A program made the position numbers and the translations under genes. A model generated the notes under the pieces. The model was not told the DNA's origin. It searched no databases and worked only from the letters and a program-made list of their open reading frames with translations. Below are positions 8,400-17,759 of a stretch of DNA of 64,000 nt, piece by piece (the first letter of the stretch is position 1; each line of letters opens with the position of its first letter). The DNA is from Persicitalea sp963803495 (GTDB taxonomy: Bacteria; Bacteroidota; Bacteroidia; Cytophagales; Spirosomataceae): positions 3,162,001-3,226,000 of the forward strand of contig CAWDMP010000002.1 of NCBI GenBank assembly GCA_963803495.1, written 5' to 3'.

Positions 8400-8598
8400 G
8401 GCATGGGTAGGAATGGTGAACGGGAGGTAATATAAAACGAACGGCGCGAAATCGAAATCGTTTTTTCCTTTTTTTCACGAATAATCCTCACTAAAATTGC
8501 CCCGCCGCAACGCGCCGACCCCCAAACCGGCTGCTATCAATGAAAACCAGCACCCCCTGTCCTGCTTTCCTCACACCCAAATAACCATCACACGACTC

Positions 8599-9108
8599 AT
8601 GGCCCTATTGAAATTAGTCCGGGGTATAGAACCTACTTTCGGTGAAGACTGCTGGCTGGCTGATAACGCCACCATTACCGGCGATGTCGTGATGGGCCAC
8701 CACGGTACCGTCTGGTTCAACGCCGTGGTGCGGGGTGATGTCAACACCATCCGCATCGGCGACTATTCCAACGTGCAGGACGGCGCTGTGATCCACTGTA
8801 CCTACCAGCGCTTTGCGACGACCATCGGCAGCTACGTGTCGGTAGCGCACAATGCCATCGTGCACGGCTGCACCATCGAAGACCACGTACTGATCGGCAT
8901 GGGCGCGATCGTGATGGATGGCGCCGTTATCGGTACCGGCTCGATCATCGCCGCCGGGGCCATCGTCACCCAGCATACCGTCGTGCCGCCGGGCAGCATC
9001 TACGCGGGCAATCCGGCGCGTTTTTTGAAAAAAATAACGCCCGAACTCGAAACTGTCATTGACCGCACGGCGATGAACTACGTGAAGTACGCGAGTTGGT
9101 ACGAGTGA
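8599..9108 (+). CDS. gamma-carbonic anhydrase family protein
   Basis: A 169-residue left-handed beta-helix protein made of hexapeptide repeats (ITGDVVMGHHGTVWFNAVVRGD, IRIGDYSNVQDGAVIHC, VLIGMGAIVMDGAVIG). The three histidines expected to bind the metal are visible in VIHCTY and VAHNAIVHG, as in the Cam/YrdA family. These proteins form trimers with the active site between subunits and may hydrate CO2, although many homologues show no activity. ATG at 8599 begins the canonical MALLKLVRGI N-terminus. It converges with the gene at 9112, with only three bases between the stop codons. Confidence 0.88.
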   Translation: MALLKLVRGIEPTFGEDCWLADNATITGDVVMGHHGTVWFNAVVRGDVNTIRIGDYSNVQDGAVIHCTYQRFATTIGSYVSVAHNAIVHGCTIEDHVLIGMGAIVMDGAVIGTGSIIAAGAIVTQHTVVPPGSIYAGNPARFLKKITPELETVIDRTAMNYVKYASWYE

Positions 9109-9111
9109 GGC

Positions 9112-10023
9112 TCAGTCTAGTAGTTCATTACTGTAAAGCGCATATCCTAGCACCGACTCGTCCTCTAAGCCCAGCGCCACCAGCCACTTCAAAAAGCGAT
9201 CGATGCGGCCTTTTTTCATCCTGCCCCAAATCGCTTCATCCCCGTAGTAGGGTGAAACAAATTCCTGGCTTTTGCCCACATTGATCAGCTTGATGTCCCG
9301 TTCGGGCAGGTGCTTCGTCAGAATACCCACGGCTTGCGTTGGATTGGCAATCGCCGACTGAAATCCGCGCTTGGTAGCTTGCAAGAATGCTTTGTAAATT
9401 TCTTTATTCTCGGCAATTCCATCCGCCGTCGCCATAATGACCGGCGAATACGCGTAGGGTATATCGTAGTCGGCCAACCGGAAATGATTCAGCGCCACGC
9501 CGTTGGTTTCCGCTTCCACGCCCTCCCAATTGTCAAAAATCCAGGTCGAGTCGGCCACGTTTTCGAGCAGCGTTTCCCAGATTCCGAGTTTGTCGGGATA
9601 TATGATCTTGAGGGTACCATTACCGCCGTCGTTGATGATCATCTGCTGCACGATGGCATCTTCATAACGAGCTCTGTACGAAGCGTAGCTCCGGCCGTCG
9701 AGTTCTTTGGGCCGGGTGATGGTACTGTTTCCGAGCGTGACGATGGAACTGATGTCCTCCTGCAACAAAGCCGCGATTGCTACGGCGTTCACTTTCTTCG
9801 CCTTAGTATTCAAGCTGATGACGCTCTCGAAAGGCGCAATGGCAAAATTGCATTCACCCAGTTCCAGCTTTTTGGCGGGTGTAGTGGCGTAGTTATCTTC
9901 GGCGGGTGAGAGCAGTTCTATTTCTATTCCCTGTTCCGCGTAGTACCCAAGTTCTTGCGCCACGAAAAAACCGGTGTGGTTGGTATTCGGGGTCCAGTCG
10001 AGGGCAACTTTTAGTTTTTTCAT
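9112..10023 (-). CDS. NMT1/THI5-like substrate-binding-fold protein without signal peptide
   Basis: A 303-residue protein that starts straight into the NMT1/THI5 domain: KVALDWTPNTNHTGFFVAQ followed by GYYAEQGIEIELLSP, then FAIAPFESVISLNTK and a second lobe around STWIFDNWEGVEAE. This is the periplasmic binding-protein type II fold used by pyrimidine-precursor binding proteins (ThiY) and by the yeast HMP-P synthase THI5. Here there is no signal peptide or lipobox, so the protein should be cytoplasmic. The CCCFC-type cysteine motif of THI5 is missing, so HMP-P synthesis is unlikely. No ABC permease or ATPase is nearby. The true role is unknown. It may be the last gene of the minus-strand cluster that starts at 14973. 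Confidence 0.7.
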   Translation of the reverse strand: MKKLKVALDWTPNTNHTGFFVAQELGYYAEQGIEIELLSPAEDNYATTPAKKLELGECNFAIAPFESVISLNTKAKKVNAVAIAALLQEDISSIVTLGNSTITRPKELDGRSYASYRARYEDAIVQQMIINDGGNGTLKIIYPDKLGIWETLLENVADSTWIFDNWEGVEAETNGVALNHFRLADYDIPYAYSPVIMATADGIAENKEIYKAFLQATKRGFQSAIANPTQAVGILTKHLPERDIKLINVGKSQEFVSPYYGDEAIWGRMKKGRIDRFLKWLVALGLEDESVLGYALYSNELLD

Positions 10024-10070
10024 GGAGTGGTTAGGTCTGGTGTGGGGAGTGGATGTCAGGCTGACCAATA

Positions 10071-11039
10071 TTACTTGGCAGGTGTGATGACGATGTTTCG
10101 GTACTCGACCGATCCGTGGTCGCCCTGAATATACAAGGGGCCCGGCTCGCCCTCGTGGCTGTCGAGCGCGCGTCCGGTAATGCCGGGAATTTCCTGGTTG
10201 GTAATTACTTCCTTTCCATTGACCGCCACCGTGACCATCCGGCCGACCAGCGTCACGTCGAACGACTGCCACTCACCGGGTTCTTTGGCGACCATCTCGC
10301 TCGGACTCAGAAACCCGTACACGCCGCCCAGCTCCCAGGCGGAGGGCTCCATTCCCTTGCCATCCGTTACTTGCACCTCGTAGCGGCCGCGGAGGTACAC
10401 GCCACTGTTGCTGCCCCTGGGGATGCGGAATTCGGCGTGTAATTTGAAGTCGTCGTACGTTCCGTCCGTCACCAGGTTGGCACCTGACTTTTCATTTTTC
10501 AGGACCCCGTCTTCGATCGTCCATTGGTTGGGCTTTTCACCCGAGGTATGCCATCCTTTCATACTGTTCTTTTCAATCAGCTTCACGGGCTTTCCCCAGG
10601 TAGGCAGGGTCGTTCGGCGCAGGGTGGGGGCCCGTACGCCCGTCCAGTTGTGGGTTTTTCCTTCGGGCGTAGTGAGCGAGCCGCTGATTCTGTCGCCTTC
10701 GACGGTACCTTCGACCGTGAAATCGCCTTCGCCTTTTTCCCATTGGGGCGGAATTGCAAAGTTGAACTTGCCGTCCTTGAAATGTACCTCAGAGATAGGC
10801 CGCGCGCTGCCCGAAACCGATACGTACCGTCCCACCAGCGTATGGTGGCCGGAATGAATCACTTCCAGCCAGGACGAGGCCGGGGTACCGGCAACATCGA
10901 CCATGATGTCCCATCGGCCTTCGATCGGGGCGGCAGCAGGCCGGGCTGGAGCAGTGGCGGCAGGTAGGGAACAAACAGCCACGAGGGTTAAAAACAACAA
11001 AGATTGGCGAAAAGGACGGGATTCGATTATTTTTTTCAT
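10071..11039 (-). CDS. DUF1080 domain protein (3-keto-disaccharide hydrolase-like)
   Basis: A 322-residue exported protein with a signal peptide (LLFLTLVAVCSLPAATA). Residues about 35-130 form a small beta domain (EGRWDIMVDVAGTPASSWLEV to SLTTPEG). Residues about 145-320 form the DUF1080 jelly-roll, with MKGWHTSGEKPNQWTIEDG, FKLHAEFRIPRGSNSGVYLR, EPGEWQSFDVTLVG and GPLYIQGDHGSVEYRNI. DUF1080 proteins are lectin-like; some cleave 3-keto-glycosides. The substrate here is unknown. The ATG at 11039 gives the signal peptide. It lies between the DUF4198 and NMT1-like genes on the same strand. Confidence 0.82.
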   Translation of the reverse strand: MKKIIESRPFRQSLLFLTLVAVCSLPAATAPARPAAAPIEGRWDIMVDVAGTPASSWLEVIHSGHHTLVGRYVSVSGSARPISEVHFKDGKFNFAIPPQWEKGEGDFTVEGTVEGDRISGSLTTPEGKTHNWTGVRAPTLRRTTLPTWGKPVKLIEKNSMKGWHTSGEKPNQWTIEDGVLKNEKSGANLVTDGTYDDFKLHAEFRIPRGSNSGVYLRGRYEVQVTDGKGMEPSAWELGGVYGFLSPSEMVAKEPGEWQSFDVTLVGRMVTVAVNGKEVITNQEIPGITGRALDSHEGEPGPLYIQGDHGSVEYRNIVITPAK

Positions 11040-11172
11040 TTGATATTTGGATTTAGGATTATTCGACTGGTAGCCGAGTTTACAGGCACGGCCGCTTCTC
11101 CGGTTATTTTTAGTAAAAATAGTCGGTGAAGCAGCCTTTCTCAAATTTGTCGCTTACTTTGTGCGCTTCGGC

Positions 11173-11976
11173 TCAGTAGTACCCGAACGTGTAGCTACCC
11201 CAGAAGCTTTGCCAATCGGCTTCTTTGGCGTCAGTCGTCGGCATCATGTGTACCGTGCTGATCATCCATTTACCGGTTTTGGTAATCGGAAACGTGACTT
11301 CGCCGTTCCTGTCGCTCCGCAATTTGGTGTGCGTGGTAGCGCCGTCTACCATGTGCCAGGCAAGTACCAGGCTATTCGCCAGCGGCTTGTTATCGAACCG
11401 GACTTTGAACCTGATTGGTCCCGCCGCGTTGGCCGCGTAAGGGTTTTTGCCCGGAATGATTTCCAGCCGCATCCCGGTGTCGATCGCATAGGTGTCATCC
11501 GTTTTGCTGCCCACCTGCATTAGCGTTTTCACGCAGCGCTGGTAGAGTTCCCGCCCGGCTTTCGTCGTATCGCCCCGTTGCGTGCGGCTCCGCAGCACGC
11601 CATCCAGCCCTTCCGAGCGCAGATAGCTGTTGAATTTTGGGCCTTCCAGTTCGATGAATTTGCTGGTGTTGTTGAAGGCAACCAACTGGGTGCCTTCGGT
11701 CGGAAAGCTGAGATCGACCGTGCTGAGGCTATCGCCGTAGACATCGCCCCGGATGTCTCGCTTTTTGCCATTGCCGTACAGCTCTAGCTTCGTGAGCTTG
11801 TACTTCTTGCCATTGGAATGATCGCCCTGGTAGTCTTCGCCCACCCGCATGTGGATGCTGACCTTTTCATCGGTTTTTAGTAAAAACTTGATCGGTTCGA
11901 GCCAAAACTCGTGCGCAAAAGCAAGTGAACTAAGCAGGAAGGCGGCAATCAGAAGAAGTAGTCGGTTGTTTTTCAT
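11173..11976 (-). CDS. DUF4198 domain periplasmic protein
   Basis: A 267-residue exported protein: signal peptide LLLLIAAFLLSSLAFA, then a mature N-terminus beginning HEFWLEP, the classic start of DUF4198 proteins in which the new N-terminal His may bind metal. Beta-strand-rich domains follow, ending in WHMVDGATTHTKLRSDRNGEVTFPITKTGKWM. DUF4198 proteins are commonly found with TonB receptors or Co/Ni uptake systems, and here the gene starts only about 60 bases after the stop of the siderophore-type receptor gene, on the same strand. A role in metal handling at the outer membrane is inferred. Confidence 0.8.
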   Translation of the reverse strand: MKNNRLLLLIAAFLLSSLAFAHEFWLEPIKFLLKTDEKVSIHMRVGEDYQGDHSNGKKYKLTKLELYGNGKKRDIRGDVYGDSLSTVDLSFPTEGTQLVAFNNTSKFIELEGPKFNSYLRSEGLDGVLRSRTQRGDTTKAGRELYQRCVKTLMQVGSKTDDTYAIDTGMRLEIIPGKNPYAANAAGPIRFKVRFDNKPLANSLVLAWHMVDGATTHTKLRSDRNGEVTFPITKTGKWMISTVHMMPTTDAKEADWQSFWGSYTFGYY

Positions 11977-12035
11977 TGGGTGTTTTTGGTTAAAAATAAA
12001 AGTGTAAGGAAAGGGACGATGGTGAATAGATCTTG

Positions 12036-14399
12036 CTAAAAAACCGCGTAAGCTACGCCCACCCGGAAATTGATGGGATTACCGAGCGAAGCTACCGGAT
12101 TGCGTGACAACCCACCCAGGAAATAGCGCTCGTTGGTGAAATTGTAAAGATTGAATTGCACATTGAACCGCTGCACCTGGTAGTTGGCAAACGCATCCAG
12201 CACCGTCGACGCCGGAATCAAAAGAGCCTGATTGCCTTGATTCCCCACCTGATCGCTGGTGTAGCGGCCACCTACCCCGAGGCCGAGACCGTTCAGCGCG
12301 CGAGCCCGAAAGTTGTACTTGAGCATGATGTTGGCGAGGTGACGAGGCGCGTTGATGTAGCGGTCGCCTTCCTTGCCAATCGTACTCGTGGAAGTGAGCG
12401 TGTGATCGTTCAGGGCATAGCCGGTCAGGATACTCAGTCCTTTGACGCTACCCTGCACGGTCAGCTCGACGCCCTTGCTCACGGTACCCGGCACGAGCGT
12501 TTGGCGATTGGGATTGTCGGCCGTGGGATCGGCGGCGAGGATGTTGGTGTAGTCGATGGTGTAGGCCGCCAGCATGGTGGAAAGCTGGTTTTTGAAGAAA
12601 TCACCCTTGTAACCTAACTCAAATTGTCGGGCTTCGCGCGGCGGGAAGGGCCCGCCCGCGCCGCCGCTGTTGGAGGTTTGGGGCGAGAATGATTTTGTGA
12701 AACTACCGTAGAACGACACATTAGGCAGCGGCAGGTACACCATTCCAAAGCGAGGCAACCAGGCGCTGGCGACCGAGGCGTCGCCCTGCTTGCTGTCCCG
12801 TTCCGAGAGCGGGGTCTGGGTCAGGTCGTAGTGATCGTACCGCACCGACAACAGCGCCTTGATCTTGGCTCCAAAACTAATTTGATCCTGCAAATACCCC
12901 CCGATCAGATCGGTCGACTGCTTGTTGTCGTCGTAATAGTCGACCTTGGGGTTGGGTGCCGGAACGTCGTTGGCATAGTCGGGATTCAGGATCGAAATAC
13001 GCGTGGAGGGCGAATTGCGGTAATCGTTTTCAGTCCAGCCGAAGCGGTTGTAATCCACACCCGCCAGAATGCTATGCCTGATTTTTCCCGTCGCGATCTT
13101 GTAGTTGAGGTAGGCCGTAGTTTGGGCGTTGAACTGGTCGTAATCCCAGTAGGAGTAGCTCCGGCTGATCGAGTCGTTGCGAATCGAACCGCGCACGAAA
13201 TGGTCGGCGAAGGTGAACTGGCTCCGCACGTACCGCTGCACGGCCGTCAGCGTCAGGTTTTGGCTGAAGCGGTGGTTGAACGTCAGGGTGGCGGAGGAAT
13301 TCTTGTTTCTTCCAAAATCGGTCGGACTCTGCACCGTCAGGTTGTTGGGGTAAAAATCAAAATCGTAGGTACCGTCGCCGTTATCTTTTACAAAAGTACC
13401 CCGGTCGTACTGCTGCACGCTGTTGGCCTTGGCGTAGTTCACTTCCAGGTTCAGGCTAGTGTTGGCCGAAAAAACGTAGGTGAGCGAAGGCGCAAGAAAC
13501 AGATTTCTAACCTCCTGATAATCCCGAAAACTGTTGGTGCGGTCGTAGCCGACAATCGCCCGGTACATCAGTTTTCCGTTTCGGGTCAGGGCACCGGTGG
13601 CGTCGGCCGAAAAGCGCGCCAAATTCCAGGTACCGTAAGCCGCCGTCAGTTCGAGTTGCTTTTGGGCCTGTGGCTTTTTCGTGACGAAATTGATGACGCC
13701 GCCAGGCATTCCTTCGCTGAACAGCACCGAAGCCGGCCCGCGCAGCACCTCCACTTTTTCAATATTGTAAAGTAGCGGCTGCTGGCTCCACAGGTACAAG
13801 GTGCCCCGGATACCGTTGAACGTCGTGAAGCTGGCGGTATTGGGGTTGTAGCCTGTAAACCCGCGTAAGCCAATGGCTCCCATGCCGTTATTGGACTTGA
13901 CGCCCGTCATCAGTGGCGCTATGTCGTTGAGCGTGAATGCCTGCCGGTCCCGGATAATTTGCTGGGAAATCACCTGCACCGATTGCGGCGTCTCGATCAA
14001 AGGTACCTCGGAGCGCGTGGCGAGGGAGGAATTGTCGGCCTTGTACTGGCTGCTTTTGCCGGTAATGGTCACTTCCTGCAACTCCGTGTTGTTTTCGGAA
14101 AGTTGCAGATCCAGTACCGTCGGTTTCTGGGCAGAGATGATCACGTTCTGCCGGGCGGCGGAATAGCCCAGCGAAGCAGCGGTCAGCGTGTACGATCCGG
14201 CCGGAATCTGGCGCAGGATGAAGTACCCTTTTTCGTCGGTAATGGTATTGAAGGCGGTGTTTTGTAGACTCAACGTCGCCCCGCTAAGTGGCGTTTTATT
14301 GGCGGAATAGATGCGGCCCGACAGGCTGCCGTTTTGGGCGTAGCTCGATTGGGCAATGCCCACGAACGTGAGCAAAAGGAGAATGTATTTCAGATTCAT
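12036..14399 (-). CDS. TonB-dependent siderophore-type receptor
   Basis: A 787-residue outer-membrane receptor. It has a signal peptide (MNLKYILLLLTFVGIAQSSY), a carboxypeptidase-regulatory-like beta domain at about 25-110 (SLSGRIYSANKTPLSGATLS), and a plug domain at about 125-240 with VPLIETPQSVQVISQQIIRD, GLRGFTGYNPN and EVLRGPASVLFSEGMPGGVI. The 22-strand barrel that follows ends in an aromatic-terminated strand (INFRVGVAYAVF). The plug signature is that of siderophore receptors of the FhuA/FpvA type. Energy would come from the TonB system encoded at 46056-49126 or another copy. The cognate ligand cannot be read from sequence. ATG at 14399 begins the signal peptide. Confidence 0.88.
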   Translation of the reverse strand: MNLKYILLLLTFVGIAQSSYAQNGSLSGRIYSANKTPLSGATLSLQNTAFNTITDEKGYFILRQIPAGSYTLTAASLGYSAARQNVIISAQKPTVLDLQLSENNTELQEVTITGKSSQYKADNSSLATRSEVPLIETPQSVQVISQQIIRDRQAFTLNDIAPLMTGVKSNNGMGAIGLRGFTGYNPNTASFTTFNGIRGTLYLWSQQPLLYNIEKVEVLRGPASVLFSEGMPGGVINFVTKKPQAQKQLELTAAYGTWNLARFSADATGALTRNGKLMYRAIVGYDRTNSFRDYQEVRNLFLAPSLTYVFSANTSLNLEVNYAKANSVQQYDRGTFVKDNGDGTYDFDFYPNNLTVQSPTDFGRNKNSSATLTFNHRFSQNLTLTAVQRYVRSQFTFADHFVRGSIRNDSISRSYSYWDYDQFNAQTTAYLNYKIATGKIRHSILAGVDYNRFGWTENDYRNSPSTRISILNPDYANDVPAPNPKVDYYDDNKQSTDLIGGYLQDQISFGAKIKALLSVRYDHYDLTQTPLSERDSKQGDASVASAWLPRFGMVYLPLPNVSFYGSFTKSFSPQTSNSGGAGGPFPPREARQFELGYKGDFFKNQLSTMLAAYTIDYTNILAADPTADNPNRQTLVPGTVSKGVELTVQGSVKGLSILTGYALNDHTLTSTSTIGKEGDRYINAPRHLANIMLKYNFRARALNGLGLGVGGRYTSDQVGNQGNQALLIPASTVLDAFANYQVQRFNVQFNLYNFTNERYFLGGLSRNPVASLGNPINFRVGVAYAVF

Positions 14400-14565
14400 A
14401 TAAGTATCGCTTGATCCTGTGCAGACAGGAAAGATTGTTAAGGAAGAAAATGGGGGAAGGAATCTCTGATGCGAAGCGACCGATACGGTCAATGCACAAG
14501 CGCACACCGGATAAAAATCCAGCGGTTAGTGCTTACATTCGACAAAAGAGTAATTGCCCGGAAGT

Positions 14566-14973
14566 TCAGGCGCGACCAGCCAATTCCGGCGGGGAGAATA
14601 CAGCGAGCGCTATACTTTTCGAAGGCGTCACCGTGTGGTGATGCCGATTTTCTTTTTCCTTAAAAATGAGGGGTACTTCAAATTGAAAAAGCGCGGGCAG
14701 CGAATGAGCGTCTACCCCGCTCACGACCGAAAAAAGCAACTGGTTCTGGTCGCCCGTCGAGTCGTTGTAACGATTAGTCAGTGCCTCGACCAAGAAGGCT
14801 TCGAGGGCGTCCGTCCGCATATACTGGCGCGATTCGTAGCGGTGGCTCTCGGTCGATTTGGACTGCATCAACACCATGAACGGGTCCTGCTCCGGCCGAC
14901 TGACATAGCCCGATCCTGCCAACAACAGGTAGTTGGCCAGCATAAGCAGCAGGATGACGGATTTTAGATTCAT
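14566..14973 (-). CDS. small membrane/exported protein upstream of the TonB receptor
   Basis: A 135-residue protein with one hydrophobic N-terminal segment (VILLLMLANYLLLAGSGYV), followed by a polar region with a short histidine run (NRHHH) near residue 117. I do not recognise a named family. Small proteins of this size, with His-rich tails, often sit upstream of metal-related TonB receptors in Bacteroidota (inference). A TATATTTG promoter element lies six bases before the ATG, so the mRNA may be leaderless or have a very short leader. About 165 bases without a gene separate it from the receptor. Confidence 0.55.
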   Translation of the reverse strand: MNLKSVILLLMLANYLLLAGSGYVSRPEQDPFMVLMQSKSTESHRYESRQYMRTDALEAFLVEALTNRYNDSTGDQNQLLFSVVSGVDAHSLPALFQFEVPLIFKEKENRHHHTVTPSKSIALAVFSPPELAGRA

Positions 14974-14978
14974 TTGCA

Positions 14979-14986
14979 CAAATATA
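14979..14986 (-). promoter_or_regulatory. -7 promoter element TATATTTG
   Basis: A perfect match to TAnnTTTG on the minus strand, placed so that transcription would start at or next to the ATG at 14973. No clear -33 element was seen. Confidence 0.45.
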
Positions 14987-15144
14987 CGCACAGCCAGGAC
15001 TTGCCGGATTAAATTTTAGGGCTTTTATCAAAAACCCCTACATTATTTCGTCTTTGTTTTCTATAATGAAACCTGGAATTTCTCGCTCACTCTTCCTGCT
15101 TTCCTCCGTTAATCCTATATTCAAGCCCCAAACCACAAAGAACC

Positions 15145-17627
15145 ATGCGGAAACACCTACTACTCACAGCCTTCGCGCTATTGGCTTCGGCTTTTGCCTT
15201 TGCCCAAACCACTACCATCGAAAAAGCCACCGAGGGCATGACAAAGCAAGACGGTTACCTGCCGTTTTACTACGACGCCAAAAAGGGCAAAATCTGGCTG
15301 GAAATTTCCAGGCTGGATGTCGAGCTTCTCTACTACCCGACGCTGGCGCAGGGCGTGGGCTCCAACGACATCGGCCTCGACCGCGGCCGACTGGGCAGCG
15401 AGCACATCGTCAAGTTTCAGCGCAGCGGGCCCAAAATTCTGATGGTCGAGCCCAACTACGCCTACCGCGCCCTGTCCGACGATCCGTTGGAGCGCAAAGC
15501 CGTGGAGGAATCCTTTGCGCAATCGGTACTCTGGGGCTTTGAAGTCGGGGCCGAAACGGGCAACCGCAGTACTTGTCGACCTGACGCCCTTTCTAATGCA
15601 GGATGCCGTGAATGCCTCGCAGGCGATCAGCCGCACGAAGCAAGGAAATTTCAAAATGGACGCTTCGCGCTCGGCCTTTTTCATGGATCGTACCAAGAAT
15701 TTTCCTAAAAACACGGAGTTCGAGACCATCATCACCCTCACGGGCGACAACCCCGGCGGGTACCTGCGGTCGGTGGTGCCTTCGGCCAACGCCGTGACCA
15801 TGCACCAGCACCATTCGTTCGTGGAGCTGCCCGGCGTGGATTCGCCCGACGATAAGTACCAGACCCGCGCCTTCGACCCGCGGGTGGGCGTCAACGGCAT
15901 CGAGTTTTTCGACTACGCCACGCCCGTCGGCGAGCCGCTCACCAAGCGCTACATTTCGCGGCATCGGTTGGAAAAGAAGAATCCCGACGCCGCCATGAGC
16001 GAGGCGGTGAAGCCAATCGTTTATTACATGGATCCCGGCGCACCCGAGCCGATCCGCTCGGCGCTCATGGAAGGCGCAGCCTGGTGGAATCAGGCGTTCG
16101 AGGCGGCGGGTTACACCAATGCTTTTCAGGTGAAACTGCTCCCGCCCGATGCCGACCCGATGGATATTCGGTACAATCTGATTCAGTGGGTGCACCGCTC
16201 GACGCGCGGCTGGTCGTACGGCGGTAGTATTTCGGACCCGCGCACGGGCGAGATTTTGAAGGGAAAAGTGACGCTCGGCTCGCTTCGGGTGCGGCAGGAT
16301 TTCCTGATCGCGCAGGGACTGGTGGCGAAGTACGAAGAAGGAAAAGCTGTTTCGGACGAGATGATGACACTTTCGCTGGCGAGGCTCCGGCAGTTGGCGG
16401 CGCACGAAGTGGGCCATACGCTGGGCCTGCCGCACAATTACATCGCCAGCACCGACGACCGCGCTTCGGTGATGGACTACCCGCACCCGCAGGTCGACAT
16501 CCGGCGCGATGGTACCCTGGATATTTCCAACGCCTACGCCAAAAACATCGGCACGAGCGACAAGATCGCCATCGACTACGCCTACCGCCAATTGCCCAAC
16601 GACATGAGCGAAGCCAAATTTTTACAAAAAATTGTCGCCGATTATAAAAAGGCCGGACAGGGTTTCCTGACCGACCAGGACGCCCGTCCGGCCGGTAGCG
16701 CCCATCCCAAAACGCACCTTTGGGACGGTGGCCGCGATGCCGTCGACGAGTTGGAGCGGGTACTGGAAGTGCGGCAAATCGCGCTGGACAATTTCTCCGA
16801 AAAGAAAATCCCGGTGGGGATGCCCATCGCGACTTTGCAGGAAGTACTCGTGCCGATGTACCTTTTCCACCGCTACCAAGTCGAAGCCGCCGCCAAAGTA
16901 ATCGGTGGCGTGGATTATACCTACGCCGTGCGGGGTGATGGCGAAGTACCCCAACGCCCGGTGGCCGCCAGCGAGCAGCGCCGCGCTTTGCAGGCGGTGT
17001 TGGCTTCGTTGCGGCCCGAAGTACTGGCGCTGCCGCGCTCGATTTTGAACCTGCTGCCCCCGCGCCCCTTCGGCTACGATGGCAATCCGCGCGAGCTATT
17101 CTCGGGCCGCACGGGCCTGACGTTCGATCCGATGGCACCCGCCGAAGCGGCTACGGCCCTGACGCTAAGCTTTGTACTACACCCACAACGGGCCAGTCGG
17201 CTGGAATCGCAGAAGGCTGTGGACCCGTCGCTGCCCGGTCTGAGCGAAGTCGTGGACGCGCTGATGGACGAAACCTGGAATACCCAAAACCGCGGCGGCG
17301 ACAACTACCAGGCGGCCATCCGGCGGCAAACGGCCAGTATGGTGGCGCAGGAATTAATGAATCTGGCCGTTTCGGAAGACGCCTCGTCCGCAGCGCGCGC
17401 GATGGCATACTTCAAAGTAGATCAGCTAAAGGAGCGCCTCGCCGGACGGCAGACCTTCGCCTCGGAGCAGGACCACGCGCAGTACGATCTACACGTTGCA
17501 GAAAATCGATATGTTTCAGAAAGGCGAAAAGGACGGTCTGCCCGCCCTTCGTCCTAACGACGCGCCCGATGGCTCTCCAATCGACCCCGGTCAGGAATGG
17601 CTGGAGCCGGTTTGTGGCTGGAAGTAG
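15145..17627 (+). pseudogene. frameshifted zinc-dependent metalloprotease (DUF5117/DUF5118 type)
   Basis: The whole stretch encodes one secreted metzincin-like protein of about 825 residues in three frame segments. The first (from ATG 15145) has a signal peptide (AFALLASAFAFA) and the N-terminal domain with GYLPFYYDAKKGKIWLEI. The second carries PGGYLRSVVPSANAVTMHQH, then the zinc site HEVGHTLGLPHNY and the Met-turn SVMDYPHP. The third supplies the family C-terminus, with DAPDGSPIDPGQEW, to the stop at 17625-17627. Frame changes are at about 15565 (ACCGC context) and about 17492; each equals one extra base. The catalytic residues are intact, so either the gene is recently broken or the sequence has indel errors. 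Confidence 0.8.
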
Positions 17628-17637
17628 TTTTGTTTTG

Positions 17638-17695
17638 ACCGCGAGGGCGCAAAGACGCAAGGCTCAGTAGCCTTGCGTCTTTGCGCCCTCGCGGT
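17638..17695. terminator. perfect 27-bp inverted repeat with T-run (CGCAAAGACGC family)
   Basis: Left arm 17638-17664, four-base loop CAGT, right arm 17669-17695, perfectly complementary, followed by TTTTTT. It lies ten bases after the stop of the metalloprotease gene and before the porin gene, and fits a Rho-independent terminator. The arm contains the word GGGCGCAAAGACGCAAGG, which resembles a CGCAAAGACGC repeat frequently met in Bacteroidota intergenic regions. Confidence 0.85.
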
Positions 17696-17759
17696 TTTTT
17701 ATCTTCGGTACTTTCCGTACATTATTTAAAATTGAAAGTATCCAAGACTATCAATACAC

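Noticed and set aside
9112..10023. NMT1-like protein considered as a THI5 HMP-P synthase
   Set aside because: The cysteine-rich motif of THI5 is not present.
12831..13775. A 314-codon plus-strand open frame within the TonB receptor gene
   Set aside because: It is antisense to a well-supported receptor gene and its translation has no recognisable domain; it is a by-product of high GC codon use.
15593..16591. A 332-codon minus-strand open frame inside the metalloprotease region
   Set aside because: The plus strand carries the zinc site and Met-turn of the protease; the antisense frame is a shadow.
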